Origin: Oscillospiraceae bacterium
GTDB taxonomy: Bacteria; Bacillota; Clostridia; Oscillospirales; Oscillospiraceae
Assembly: GCA_017428565.1 (NCBI GenBank)
Contig: JAFRQP010000008.1
Span: forward strand, 1-50,325
Reading direction: 5' to 3'
DNA: 50,325 nucleotides
Shown: positions 33,061-40,044 of the stretch, piece by piece
Numbering within the stretch: position 1 is the stretch's first letter
Layout: every line of letters begins with the position of its first letter
Program-made: the position numbers and the translations under genes
Notes under the pieces: model-generated
Databases searched by the model: none
The model's input: the letters and a program-made list of their open reading frames with translations, nothing else
What the model was told of the DNA's origin: nothing

Positions 33061-34176
33061 ATGCCCTTTTTCATCGTTCGCAACGATATCACCAAAATGC
33101 AGGTGGACGCCATCGTCAACGCCGCCAGGCCCAGTCTGCTGGGGGGCGGCGGAGTGGACGGCGCCATCCATGCCGCCGCGGGGCCGGAGCTTCTGGAGGA
33201 GTGCAGGACCCTGGGCGGCTGCGAGATCGGCCAGGCCAAGCTCACCCGGGGCTACCGTCTGCCGGCGCGCTGGGTGATCCACACGGTGGGCCCGGTTTGG
33301 CACGGCGGCCTCTTCGGGGAGCGGAAAAAACTCCTGTCCTGCTACCGGAACTCCCTTGCGCTGGCGGCGGAGCAGGGCTGCGAGAGCGTGGCCTTCCCCC
33401 TGATCTCCTCCGGCGCCTACGGCTACCCCAAGGACAAGGCTCTGGATGCGGCCCGGGAGGCCATCGAGGGCTTCCTGCAGGAGCAGGACATGACCGTTTA
33501 CCTGGTGGTCTACGGGGAGGAGAGTCTGAGCGCCTCCCAAAAGCTCTTCGCGGAGGTCCGGGAGTATATCGACCGGGAATATGTGCGGCAGCACCCCTAC
33601 CGCCGCAACGAAGCCGCGCGGAAGGCGGCCCTCCGGGAGGAGAGCGGGAGCTTCCCCGCGCCTGGCGCGATCCAGGAGGAGGACGCGAACTCCGCGCCGC
33701 TCTTCATGATCCCTGCGCCGAAAAAGCGGAAGGAGAGCGCGATCTGTCCGCCCGCGCCCGCTCAGAGCGACGGCGGCTTGTGGGAGGAGGAAAGCAGCGG
33801 CGAGCCGGGAAACTGGCCCTTCGGCCGCCTGGACGAAAGCTTCCAGCAGATGCTGCTGCGGCTGATCGACCAGCGGGGCATGACCGACGCGGAGTGCTAC
33901 AAGCGGGCCAATATCGACCGTAAGCTCTTTTCCAAGATCCGCAAGGACGTGCATTACAAGCCCTCCAAGCCGACGGTCCTGGCCTTCGCCGTGGCCCTGC
34001 GGCTGGAGCTGGGGGAGACGGAGGAGCTGCTGGAGAAGGCGGGCTTCGCCCTGTCCCGCAGCAGCGAATTCGATCTGATCCTGCGCTATTACATCGAGCG
34101 GCGCGTGTACGATGTTTTCAGGATCAACGAGGCTCTGTTTGAATTCGATCAAACGCTGCTGGGGACGCTGTCATGA
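33061..34176 (+). CDS. Macro domain protein with a C-terminal helical (Xre-like) domain
   Basis: 371 residues. The N-terminal macro domain (about 1-165) keeps the ligand-binding motifs: [18 protein letters not shown] and the later [11 protein letters not shown]. Such domains bind or hydrolyse ADP-ribose and its derivatives. After a Pro/Glu-rich linker, a C-terminal helical domain (about 255-371) contains [26 protein letters not shown] and [23 protein letters not shown], which resembles a helix-turn-helix (Cro/Xre-like) fold often fused to macro domains in Firmicutes. Macro domains also occur in Ter-type stress clusters. The start has AAGGAGAGGG upstream; the end overlaps the next gene by four bases. 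Confidence 0.85.
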   Translation: MPFFIVRNDITKMQVDAIVNAARPSLLGGGGVDGAIHAAAGPELLEECRTLGGCEIGQAKLTRGYRLPARWVIHTVGPVWHGGLFGERKKLLSCYRNSLALAAEQGCESVAFPLISSGAYGYPKDKALDAAREAIEGFLQEQDMTVYLVVYGEESLSASQKLFAEVREYIDREYVRQHPYRRNEAARKAALREESGSFPAPGAIQEEDANSAPLFMIPAPKKRKESAICPPAPAQSDGGLWEEESSGEPGNWPFGRLDESFQQMLLRLIDQRGMTDAECYKRANIDRKLFSKIRKDVHYKPSKPTVLAFAVALRLELGETEELLEKAGFALSRSSEFDLILRYYIERRVYDVFRINEALFEFDQTLLGTLS

Positions 34177-34601
34177 TTTATACGGAACAGACAAACAAGG
34201 CCATGCGCCTGGCCTATGAGGCGCATCAGGGACAGTGGGACAAGAGCGGGGTGCCCTATGTGTTCCACCCGCTGCACCTGGCCGAGCAGATGCCCGACGA
34301 GGACTGCACCGTGGCGGCCCTGCTGCACGACGTGGTGGAGGACACGGAAACCACGCTGGAGGATCTGCGGAAGATGGGCTTTTCGCCCCGGGCCCTGGAG
34401 GCGGTGTCACTGCTGACCCACGATCCTGCGGAGCCCTATCTGGACTATGTGGCCCGGGTGAAGCAGAATCCGGTGGCCAGGACCGTGAAGCTGGCGGATC
34501 TGCGGCACAACAGCGATCTGCGCCGCATCGACCGGGTGACGGAGAAGGATTTAGCCAGGGTGGAGAAGTATGCCGCGGCCATACGGCTGCTGGAGGACTG
34601 A
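34173..34601 (+). CDS. HD-domain phosphohydrolase (small SpoT-like type)
   Basis: 142 residues. HxxHP and LLHDVVEDT mark the HD metal-binding site of the RelA/SpoT hydrolase family (ppGpp or related nucleotide hydrolase), and [14 protein letters not shown] is the characteristic late motif. No synthetase or TGS domain is present, so it resembles small alarmone hydrolases. It overlaps the macro-domain gene by ATGA (34173-34176), showing tight coupling, and may close the cluster with a nucleotide-signal activity. Confidence 0.82.
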   Translation: MIYTEQTNKAMRLAYEAHQGQWDKSGVPYVFHPLHLAEQMPDEDCTVAALLHDVVEDTETTLEDLRKMGFSPRALEAVSLLTHDPAEPYLDYVARVKQNPVARTVKLADLRHNSDLRRIDRVTEKDLARVEKYAAAIRLLED

Positions 34602-34669
34602 AAAAACTTCCCCGGGTCGGGGACAAGAGAGAAAACCGGCGCCAGACGCCGGGAGAGAAGGAGATCGTC

Positions 34670-35761
34670 ATGAAGCTGACCAAGATCGTCATCACCGGCG
34701 GCCCCAGCGCGGGCAAGACCACCGCCATGAGCTGGGTGCAGAACGCCTTTTCCAAGCTGGGCTACACGGTGCTCTTCGTGCCCGAGACGGCCACGGAGTT
34801 CATCACCGGCGGCGTGGCCCCCTGGACCTGCGGCACCAACCTGGACTACCAGAAGGTGCAGATGGAGCTGCAGCTGACCAAGGAGCGGCTGTTTGAAAAG
34901 GCGGCCCGCACCATGAAGGCGGACAAGATCCTCATCGTCTGCGACCGCGGCGCCATCGACAACCGGGCCTACATGAACGACGAGGAGTTCGCCGCCGTGC
35001 TGCGGGAGGTGGGCAAGACCGAGCAGGAGCTGCTCCTGGGCTACGATGCGGTGTTCCACCTGGTCTCCGCCGCCAAGGGCGCGGAGGAGTTTTACACCTA
35101 CGCCAACAACGCCGCCCGCTACGAGTCCGTGAGCCAGGCGGTGGTGATGGACGACAGGCTGATCGAGGCCTGGAAGGGCCATCCCCGCCACTGTGTCATT
35201 GACAACTCCGTGGAGCTGCGGGAGAAGCTGAAAAAACTGATCGCCCAGATCCGGGACTTCCTGGGCGAGCCTGCGCCCCCCGAGATCGAGCGCAAATTCC
35301 TGGTGGAGATGCCGGATCTGGAGCGGCTGGAGAAGCTGCCGGGCTGCCGCCGGGTGGAGATCGAGCAGGCCTACCTGCCCACCACCAACGACGAAAAGCT
35401 GCGCATCCGCAAGTGGGTGGAGGACGGTCAGGCGATCTACTACAAGACCCGCCGCCGCCGCGTCAACGGCCGGCGTCTGGAGGTGGAGGAGCGGCTCACC
35501 CAGCGCAGCTATATGGAGATGATGGAGGAGGCCGGAGCGGCGCTGCAGCTGCTGCGCAAGACCCGCTACAGCATCCCCTATCAGGGGCAGCAGTTCCAGC
35601 TCAACGTCTATCCCTTCTGGACGGACCAGGCCATCGTGAAGATCGAGCTGAACGAGGAGGACGCCCAGGTGCAGCTCCCGCCGGAGCTGACGCTGATCCG
35701 CGAGGTCACCGGCGAGCGGGAGTACAAGGACTACACGCTGGCGGCCCTCATGCGGGATTGA
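34670..35761 (+). CDS. AAA ATPase - CYTH domain fusion
   Basis: 363 residues. A P-loop NTPase/AAA_28-type domain (GGPSAGKT at 10-17, ILIVCDRGAID as Walker-B-like segment) occupies residues 1-185. A C-terminal CYTH domain (from about 204) has the ExExK signature E205-I-E207-R-K209. CYTH proteins bind triphosphates (inorganic triphosphate, thiamine triphosphate) and metal in a tunnel. Fusions of this kind are seen in several bacteria; the substrate is not known. ATG 34670 is selected by GGGAGAGAAGGAG; upstream frame continuation is spurious. It lies 68 bases after the HD gene and may belong to the same transcript. Confidence 0.82.
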   Translation: MKLTKIVITGGPSAGKTTAMSWVQNAFSKLGYTVLFVPETATEFITGGVAPWTCGTNLDYQKVQMELQLTKERLFEKAARTMKADKILIVCDRGAIDNRAYMNDEEFAAVLREVGKTEQELLLGYDAVFHLVSAAKGAEEFYTYANNAARYESVSQAVVMDDRLIEAWKGHPRHCVIDNSVELREKLKKLIAQIRDFLGEPAPPEIERKFLVEMPDLERLEKLPGCRRVEIEQAYLPTTNDEKLRIRKWVEDGQAIYYKTRRRRVNGRRLEVEERLTQRSYMEMMEEAGAALQLLRKTRYSIPYQGQQFQLNVYPFWTDQAIVKIELNEEDAQVQLPPELTLIREVTGEREYKDYTLAALMRD

Positions 35762-35823
35762 GGCGGTTCTGCGCCGCCTCGGCTAAGGCGAGCCCGCCCC
35801 CCCCGAAACAGCGAAAAAGCCGC

Positions 35824-35837
35824 AATTCTTAAGAATT
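35824..35837. promoter_or_regulatory. 14-base palindrome upstream of the SPOR-gene promoter
   Basis: AATTCTTAAGAATT is a perfect palindrome, 42 bases before the -35 of the next promoter. It could be a regulator site or part of an AT-rich promoter region. Nothing identifies the protein that would bind it. Confidence 0.35.
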
Positions 35838-35878
35838 CATAAAGCGCTCCCGGAAGGCGCAAAACCTGGCGTCGGCCC

Positions 35879-35907
35879 TTGCAAATCCAGGAAGAAGGGA
35901 CTATAAT
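35879..35907 (+). promoter_or_regulatory. Promoter of the SPOR-domain gene
   Basis: TTGCAA (35879-35884), 17-base spacer, TATAAT (35902-35907), 31 bases before the start codon. Confidence 0.8.
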
Positions 35908-35938
35908 AGGGCCACCGAGAAATTGGGAGGATCATAAA

Positions 35939-36688
35939 ATGAAAAAAGTTTTTCGTTCTCTTTTACCGCTGCTTCTGGCAGTGCTGATGATGAGTTCTCT
36001 TGCAGTGGCCGCCTTTGCCGAGGAGCCTGCGTACCGCTATACCGACGGGCAGAGCTACAAGGCCGGCGAGGGGGAGACCAAGGTCTATACCGTTCAGGTT
36101 TCCGCCGGCGCCAACCTTGACGGCGCAGAGCGCACCCGGCAGGAGCTTTTGAAGGACGGCTTTGACGCCTTTGTTTTCCAGGAGGAAAACGGGCACTACC
36201 GCATCATGAGCGGCAAGTTCAAGAACAGATACGACGCCCAGCTCTATCTGGAGCTGCTCAAGGAGGTCACCAAGCGGGACAAGGCCTATGTGACCGACGT
36301 CGCCCTGCCCGACTCCGCCATTGAGGACTTTGTGGCCAACTACAAGAAGGATCCCCGGGTGGTGGACGATGTGAAGTACAACGGCTGGGAGACGCCCACC
36401 GGCGCCTTCGTGGACGCGACCTTCACCGAGGAGGAGACCGCTGATCTCTACATCGTGCGTTTCTCCGGCGGCATCAACTTCAAGGCCGCGGAGCAGCGTC
36501 GGGACGAGCTGGCCGAAAAGGGCTTTGACGCCTACGTGCTGAAGATCCCCGGCTTCTACATCATTGGCGCCGGCGCCTTTGAGAGCCGGGAGGAGGCCAT
36601 CGCCCTGCGGGATGAGATCCGCCAGGCTACCGGCCGCTGGGGCACCACCGTGCAGCAGCTGGAGCTCCCCGTCTCCATGCTGGGCTGA
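35939..36688 (+). CDS. Secreted protein with two SPOR-like domains
   Basis: 249 residues. A clear signal peptide (MKKVFRSLLPLLLAVLMMSS...AFA) leads to two SPOR-like repeats at about 47-115 and 163-240: VYTVQVSAGANLDGAERTRQEL and LYIVRFSGGINFKAAEQRRDEL, each ending with a G-x-F motif. SPOR domains bind denuded glycan strands of peptidoglycan, often at division or sporulation sites, so the protein probably sits in the cell wall. The first Met of the signal peptide (35939) has GGGAGG upstream. It has its own promoter and a strong terminator, so it is a single-gene unit. Confidence 0.82.
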   Translation: MKKVFRSLLPLLLAVLMMSSLAVAAFAEEPAYRYTDGQSYKAGEGETKVYTVQVSAGANLDGAERTRQELLKDGFDAFVFQEENGHYRIMSGKFKNRYDAQLYLELLKEVTKRDKAYVTDVALPDSAIEDFVANYKKDPRVVDDVKYNGWETPTGAFVDATFTEEETADLYIVRFSGGINFKAAEQRRDELAEKGFDAYVLKIPGFYIIGAGAFESREEAIALRDEIRQATGRWGTTVQQLELPVSMLG

Positions 36689-36713
36689 GGGAAGATAAAA
36701 ATCGAATCACTTC

Positions 36714-36741
36714 AAAACGCCTGCCGCTTGGCAGGCGTTTT
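36714..36741. terminator. Bidirectional-type terminator after the SPOR gene
   Basis: AAAACGCCTGCC (36714-36725), loop GCTT, GGCAGGCGTTTT (36730-36741): a 12-bp perfect stem with the T run inside it. A second small hairpin (36748-36764) follows. Confidence 0.85.
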
Positions 36742-36844
36742 CAATTGTCGCCTGGCAGGCGACCTGCGGGGGAGGGAAAGATCCTATACTGTGACCGTAA
36801 GCAGGAAACAACAAAGCGGGAAACACAGAAAAGGAGGAATCCCC

Positions 36845-37564
36845 ATGAAGATTTGGAACATGATGCAGAAGAAAGAGCGCCCCGAGCAGGGCGGAGCTGC
36901 CCCCGCGGCGAAGAACGAGCTGACGGAGCTGGTCTTCATCCTGGACCGGAGCGGCTCCATGAGCGGCCTGGAGGGCGATACCATCGGCGGCTTCAACAGT
37001 CTGATCGAGAAGCAGAAAAAGGAGCCGGGGAAGTGCTTTGTGACCACAGTGCTCTTCGACAGCCGCAGCCAGACCCTGCACGACCGGCTGGAGCTGCAGC
37101 AGATCGCGCCCCTGACCGACCGGGACTACCGGGTGGGGGGCTGCACCGCCCTGCTGGACGCCCTGGGCGGGACCATCCGCCACATCGCCAACATCCACCG
37201 CTACGCCCGCCCCGAGGACGTGCCCGCCCGCACCACCTTCGTCATCATGACCGACGGCTACGAGAACGCCAGCCGGCACTTCGGCAGCGACGAGGTCAAG
37301 CGCATGATCGAGCATGAGAAGGAGAAGTACGGCTGGGAGTTTTTGTACCTGGCCGCCAACATCGACGCGGTGGAGACCGCCCGGCACATCGGCATCAACG
37401 CCGACCGGGCCGCCAACTACCACGCCGACAGCCGGGGCACCGAGGTGGCCTACGAGGCGGTGTCCTGCGCCATCAGCGCCCGCAGGAAATACGCCGCCCC
37501 CCTCAGCGCCGACTGGAGCGCCAGCGTCAACCGGGACTACGAGCAGCGGAAAAAGGGAAAGTGA
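36845..37564 (+). CDS. von Willebrand factor A domain protein with canonical MIDAS
   Basis: 239 residues. Unlike the vWA protein at 14206, the MIDAS motif is canonical: D34-R-S36-G-S38-M, with later VIMTDGYENAS. The N-terminal 25 residues are charged and Ala/Pro-rich, probably disordered, and the C-terminus ends in RKKGK. No TM or signal peptide, so cytoplasmic. ATG 36845 is preceded by AAAGGAGG, and TATACT at 36785-36790 could be a -10, without a good -35. It belongs to a separate transcript after the terminator but may still serve the nearby vWA/kinase system. Confidence 0.85.
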   Translation: MKIWNMMQKKERPEQGGAAPAAKNELTELVFILDRSGSMSGLEGDTIGGFNSLIEKQKKEPGKCFVTTVLFDSRSQTLHDRLELQQIAPLTDRDYRVGGCTALLDALGGTIRHIANIHRYARPEDVPARTTFVIMTDGYENASRHFGSDEVKRMIEHEKEKYGWEFLYLAANIDAVETARHIGINADRAANYHADSRGTEVAYEAVSCAISARRKYAAPLSADWSASVNRDYEQRKKGK

Positions 37565-37976
37565 ATTCTGTAGGGGCCGACGCCCTCGGCGGCCCGGAAG
37601 CGTGAAAAGAGCCGGCCCCGAGGCTCGTAAGGACAGGGATAGGGACAATTTCACATCAAAGAACAGCCGCCCCGCGGATGCGGGACGGCTGTATTGATAT
37701 GTTGGGTTCGGGCGGGCGCGGGTGCGGGGGAACCCCTTCCGTCAGCCGCCTCGCGGGGGATCGGCGGCTGCCACCTCCCCCGGAGGGGGAGGCAAGCGGG
37801 GGATCGGCGGCTGCCACCGTTCCACCTTGCGGTGCCCGGAAAACGCTGCGGGCTTTCGCTGATCCTTGCGTTTTCCGACCGCTGCGGAAAAAGCGCGCTC
37901 CCTTCATCAGCCACCGGCAGCGCGAGCGCGCTTTTCCCCCCGATGGGGAAGGCAAGTCGTGCGCGCTGCGAAAGGC
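37565..37976. repeat. Repeat-rich intergenic region, no gene
   Basis: About 410 bases without a credible gene. It opens with TGTAGGGGCCGACGCCC (dispersed family), then a hairpin at 37664-37691 (12-bp arms, one mismatch), the CACCTCCCCCGGAGGGGG unit (about 37779-37797) and the duplicated CGGGGGATCGGCGGCTGCCAC stretch (37754 and 37797). The end of the minus-strand symporter gene borders it on the right. Confidence 0.65.
37664..37691. terminator. Hairpin in the repeat region (possible weak terminator)
   Basis: Twelve-base arms with one mismatch (37664-37675 with 37680-37691), loop GGAT. The flanking sequence is only moderately T/A-rich. It lies 100 bases after the vWA stop. Confidence 0.4.
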
Positions 37977-39398
37977 TCAGGCCTGCTTCTGCGCGGCGCC
38001 CAGGACGCGCTCCTTCTCCACCTGCAGCTCGTCGATCTTCTGCTTGGACAGGGGATAGACGAAACGCAGCAGGATGAACACCAGCAGGAACAGCACCGCC
38101 GGGATCATGACGGAGGAGTTGTACATGCTCTGCAGCGCCTCGGGAGTGAGCTTCTCGGTGTTGAGCTTGCTGCCCTCGTAGCCGATCTTCAGCAGCGGGA
38201 CGTTTATGAGGATGGTGGCCACGGTCTGGCCCAGCTTGCGCATGAAGGAATAGAAGGCGTAGCTGGTGGCCTCGTCGTTGAGACCGAACTTGACCTTGTT
38301 GTAGTCGATGGCGTCGGTGGCCAGGGCCCAGATCAGCAGGAAGATGAAGGCGGTGCCCACGCCGGAGGCCAGGCAGGCGGCCAGATACAGCCACATGTTG
38401 GTGATGCCGAAGAGCGCCAGCACGAAGAGCACGATGTAGAACACAGCGGCCAGCAGGATGCCCCAGGAGCAGACCTCCCGGCGGCCCAGCTTGTTGCTGA
38501 GCCGGGTGGCGAAGAACATGACCACCGCCACGGGCAGATACTGGAACACGGTGGGCAACATGGTGAAGCCGGGCTTCTCAAAGTAGTTGTGGAAGAGGTA
38601 GGTGTTGTAGCCCTGACCGAACATCTGGGCGGCCAGGAAGAGCATGGAGGCCAGGGACACCGCCATGAAGGGGCGGCTCTTGAGCAGGGTCTTGATGACC
38701 TGCATGGTCTGGCCCTTCTCCCGCGGGGCGGGCTGGGAGACCACGCGCTCCTTGGTCCAGCGGTAGCAGAGCATGTAGGCCACAACGGACAGCACCGCGA
38801 TGACCGTGGCGCCGATCATGACCTTGGTGGGGCTCAGGACCGTGTTGCCCTCTGCGGTCTTGCTGTACATAATGGAGGCCAGCACCATGGCGGGCATGGC
38901 GCCGAAGGTGGAGCCGATGGAGCGGAACACGGACAGAGCGGAGCGCTCCTTGTCGTTGGAGGTGATGACCTGGGCCAGGGAGCCGTAGGGGATGTTGATG
39001 CAGGTGTAGAGCATCCCGAAGAGGATGTAGGTGACGTAGGCGTAGGCCAGGTAGGAGCCGGTCTTCAAGCCGGGGATCTTGATGAACATCAGCACGCCGG
39101 CCAGGGCCACGGGGATGGCGAAGATCTTGATCCAGCGGCGGTAGCGGCCGTCGGCCTTGGGCTTGGCCCCGTCGATGAGGCGGCCCCAGATCGGGTCGTT
39201 GATCGCGTCCCAGATGCGGGCGATGATGGTCATGATCATCACGCTCAGGACGCTGATCCCCAGACCGTCGGTGTAGAATTTGTTCATGACGCTCTGCGTC
39301 AGACCAAAGACCAGGCAGGAGGCCAGGTCGCCCATGGCGTAGCCGATCTTGTCCTTCGCGCCGATGCCGCTTGTGCTGGCGATGTAGCCTTGTTGCAT
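37977..39398 (-). CDS. GPH-family sugar/cation symporter (MFS_2, MelB-like)
   Basis: 473 residues with about 12 TM helices. Features of the glycoside-pentoside-hexuronide:cation symporter family are visible: the N-terminal KIGYAMGDLASCL, DAINDPIWGRLID (loop 2-3) and DAIDYNKVKFGLNDEATSYAFYSFMRKLGQ late in the protein. The family imports sugars or glycosides with Na+ or H+; the substrate is not indicated, and no glycosidase gene is adjacent. Start ATG 39398 with GAGAGGAA upstream and an excellent promoter. Transcribed alone, leftward; the C-terminal EVERV..AAQKQA-like tail is charged. Confidence 0.88.
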   Translation of the reverse strand: MQQGYIASTSGIGAKDKIGYAMGDLASCLVFGLTQSVMNKFYTDGLGISVLSVMIMTIIARIWDAINDPIWGRLIDGAKPKADGRYRRWIKIFAIPVALAGVLMFIKIPGLKTGSYLAYAYVTYILFGMLYTCINIPYGSLAQVITSNDKERSALSVFRSIGSTFGAMPAMVLASIMYSKTAEGNTVLSPTKVMIGATVIAVLSVVAYMLCYRWTKERVVSQPAPREKGQTMQVIKTLLKSRPFMAVSLASMLFLAAQMFGQGYNTYLFHNYFEKPGFTMLPTVFQYLPVAVVMFFATRLSNKLGRREVCSWGILLAAVFYIVLFVLALFGITNMWLYLAACLASGVGTAFIFLLIWALATDAIDYNKVKFGLNDEATSYAFYSFMRKLGQTVATILINVPLLKIGYEGSKLNTEKLTPEALQSMYNSSVMIPAVLFLLVFILLRFVYPLSKQKIDELQVEKERVLGAAQKQA

Positions 39399-39442
39399 GG
39401 TGATTCCTCTCTTCTCATTATTTTGCCGGGGATAATAGCATT

Positions 39443-39471
39443 ATTTTATCGTATGCGGATCCTTCCGTCAA
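39443..39471 (-). promoter_or_regulatory. Promoter and possible operator of the symporter gene
   Basis: On the minus strand TTGACG (39471-39466), 17-base spacer, TAAAAT (39448-39443). Next to the -10 lies the inverted repeat ATAATAGCATTAT (39432-39444), a good place for a sugar-responsive repressor to bind; that is inference. Confidence 0.75.
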
Positions 39472-39504
39472 CCGACAAATGCGAAAAAACGACTACGCCC
39501 CCAC

Positions 39505-40030
39505 GCTCCGCTGTCATCCTGAGGAGCGCAGCGACGAAGGATCTCATAAGCCGCGGCCCGCACCCCCTCTGCCCCCGCTGGCATGTCGCCCGTGCAATTC
39601 CCGCTTGCAATTTCTGCCCGCATCCCTTATACTGAAAATGGAAGAATATCCGCAGATTGGACTTGTCAACAACGGTCGAGACCGCCTGGCATTTCCCGCA
39701 GTCTGTCTCGGCGCGGCTTGGCATCAAGTCGCGCCTTTTTGCCCTTCGGCGCGCCTGCGCTTCCCCTTCTCCGCAGGGGCGACCTGCGCCGACGTCCGGC
39801 AAGGGACGGGGAAGACGGATTGCCACGTCGGGCTTCGCCCTCCTCGCAATGACATGCGTAGGGGCGGCTATCAGCCGCCCGCCGACCCGCTCCCGCGCCC
39901 GACAAGGCGGGCGGATGATATCCGCCCCTACGGCGCGAACCGCTCCGTTTCCCTCATATCCTAAGCACTAAGCACTACGCACTACGTACTACGCACTGAG
40001 CACTCTCTTCACTCTTCACTGTTCACTTCT
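39505..40030. repeat. Mosaic of dispersed repeats, no gene
   Basis: About 525 bases before the secreted Ig-like gene. It contains GTCATCCTGAGGAGCGCAGC (39512), GGGCTTCGCCCTCCTCGCAA near 39828 (the GTCATTGCGAGG family), GTAGGGGCGGC (39859) with its inverted GCCCCTAC partner (39923), and ends with CACTACGCAC heptamers (39965-39998) and TTCACTC tandem repeats (40002-40030). I see no protein-coding potential; frames here change with each repeat. Confidence 0.7.
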
Positions 40031-40044
40031 CAGGAGGTATCGCC

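Noticed and set aside
14206-34601. Reading of the cluster as a RiPP (lanthipeptide) gene cluster with subtilase maturation
   Set aside because: No precursor peptide, LanB/LanM/radical-SAM enzyme or ABC exporter; the proteases are fused to zinc ribbons and TM helices instead.
36785-36790. TATACT as a promoter for the second vWA gene
   Set aside because: No acceptable -35 at 16-18 bases upstream, so not listed as a promoter.
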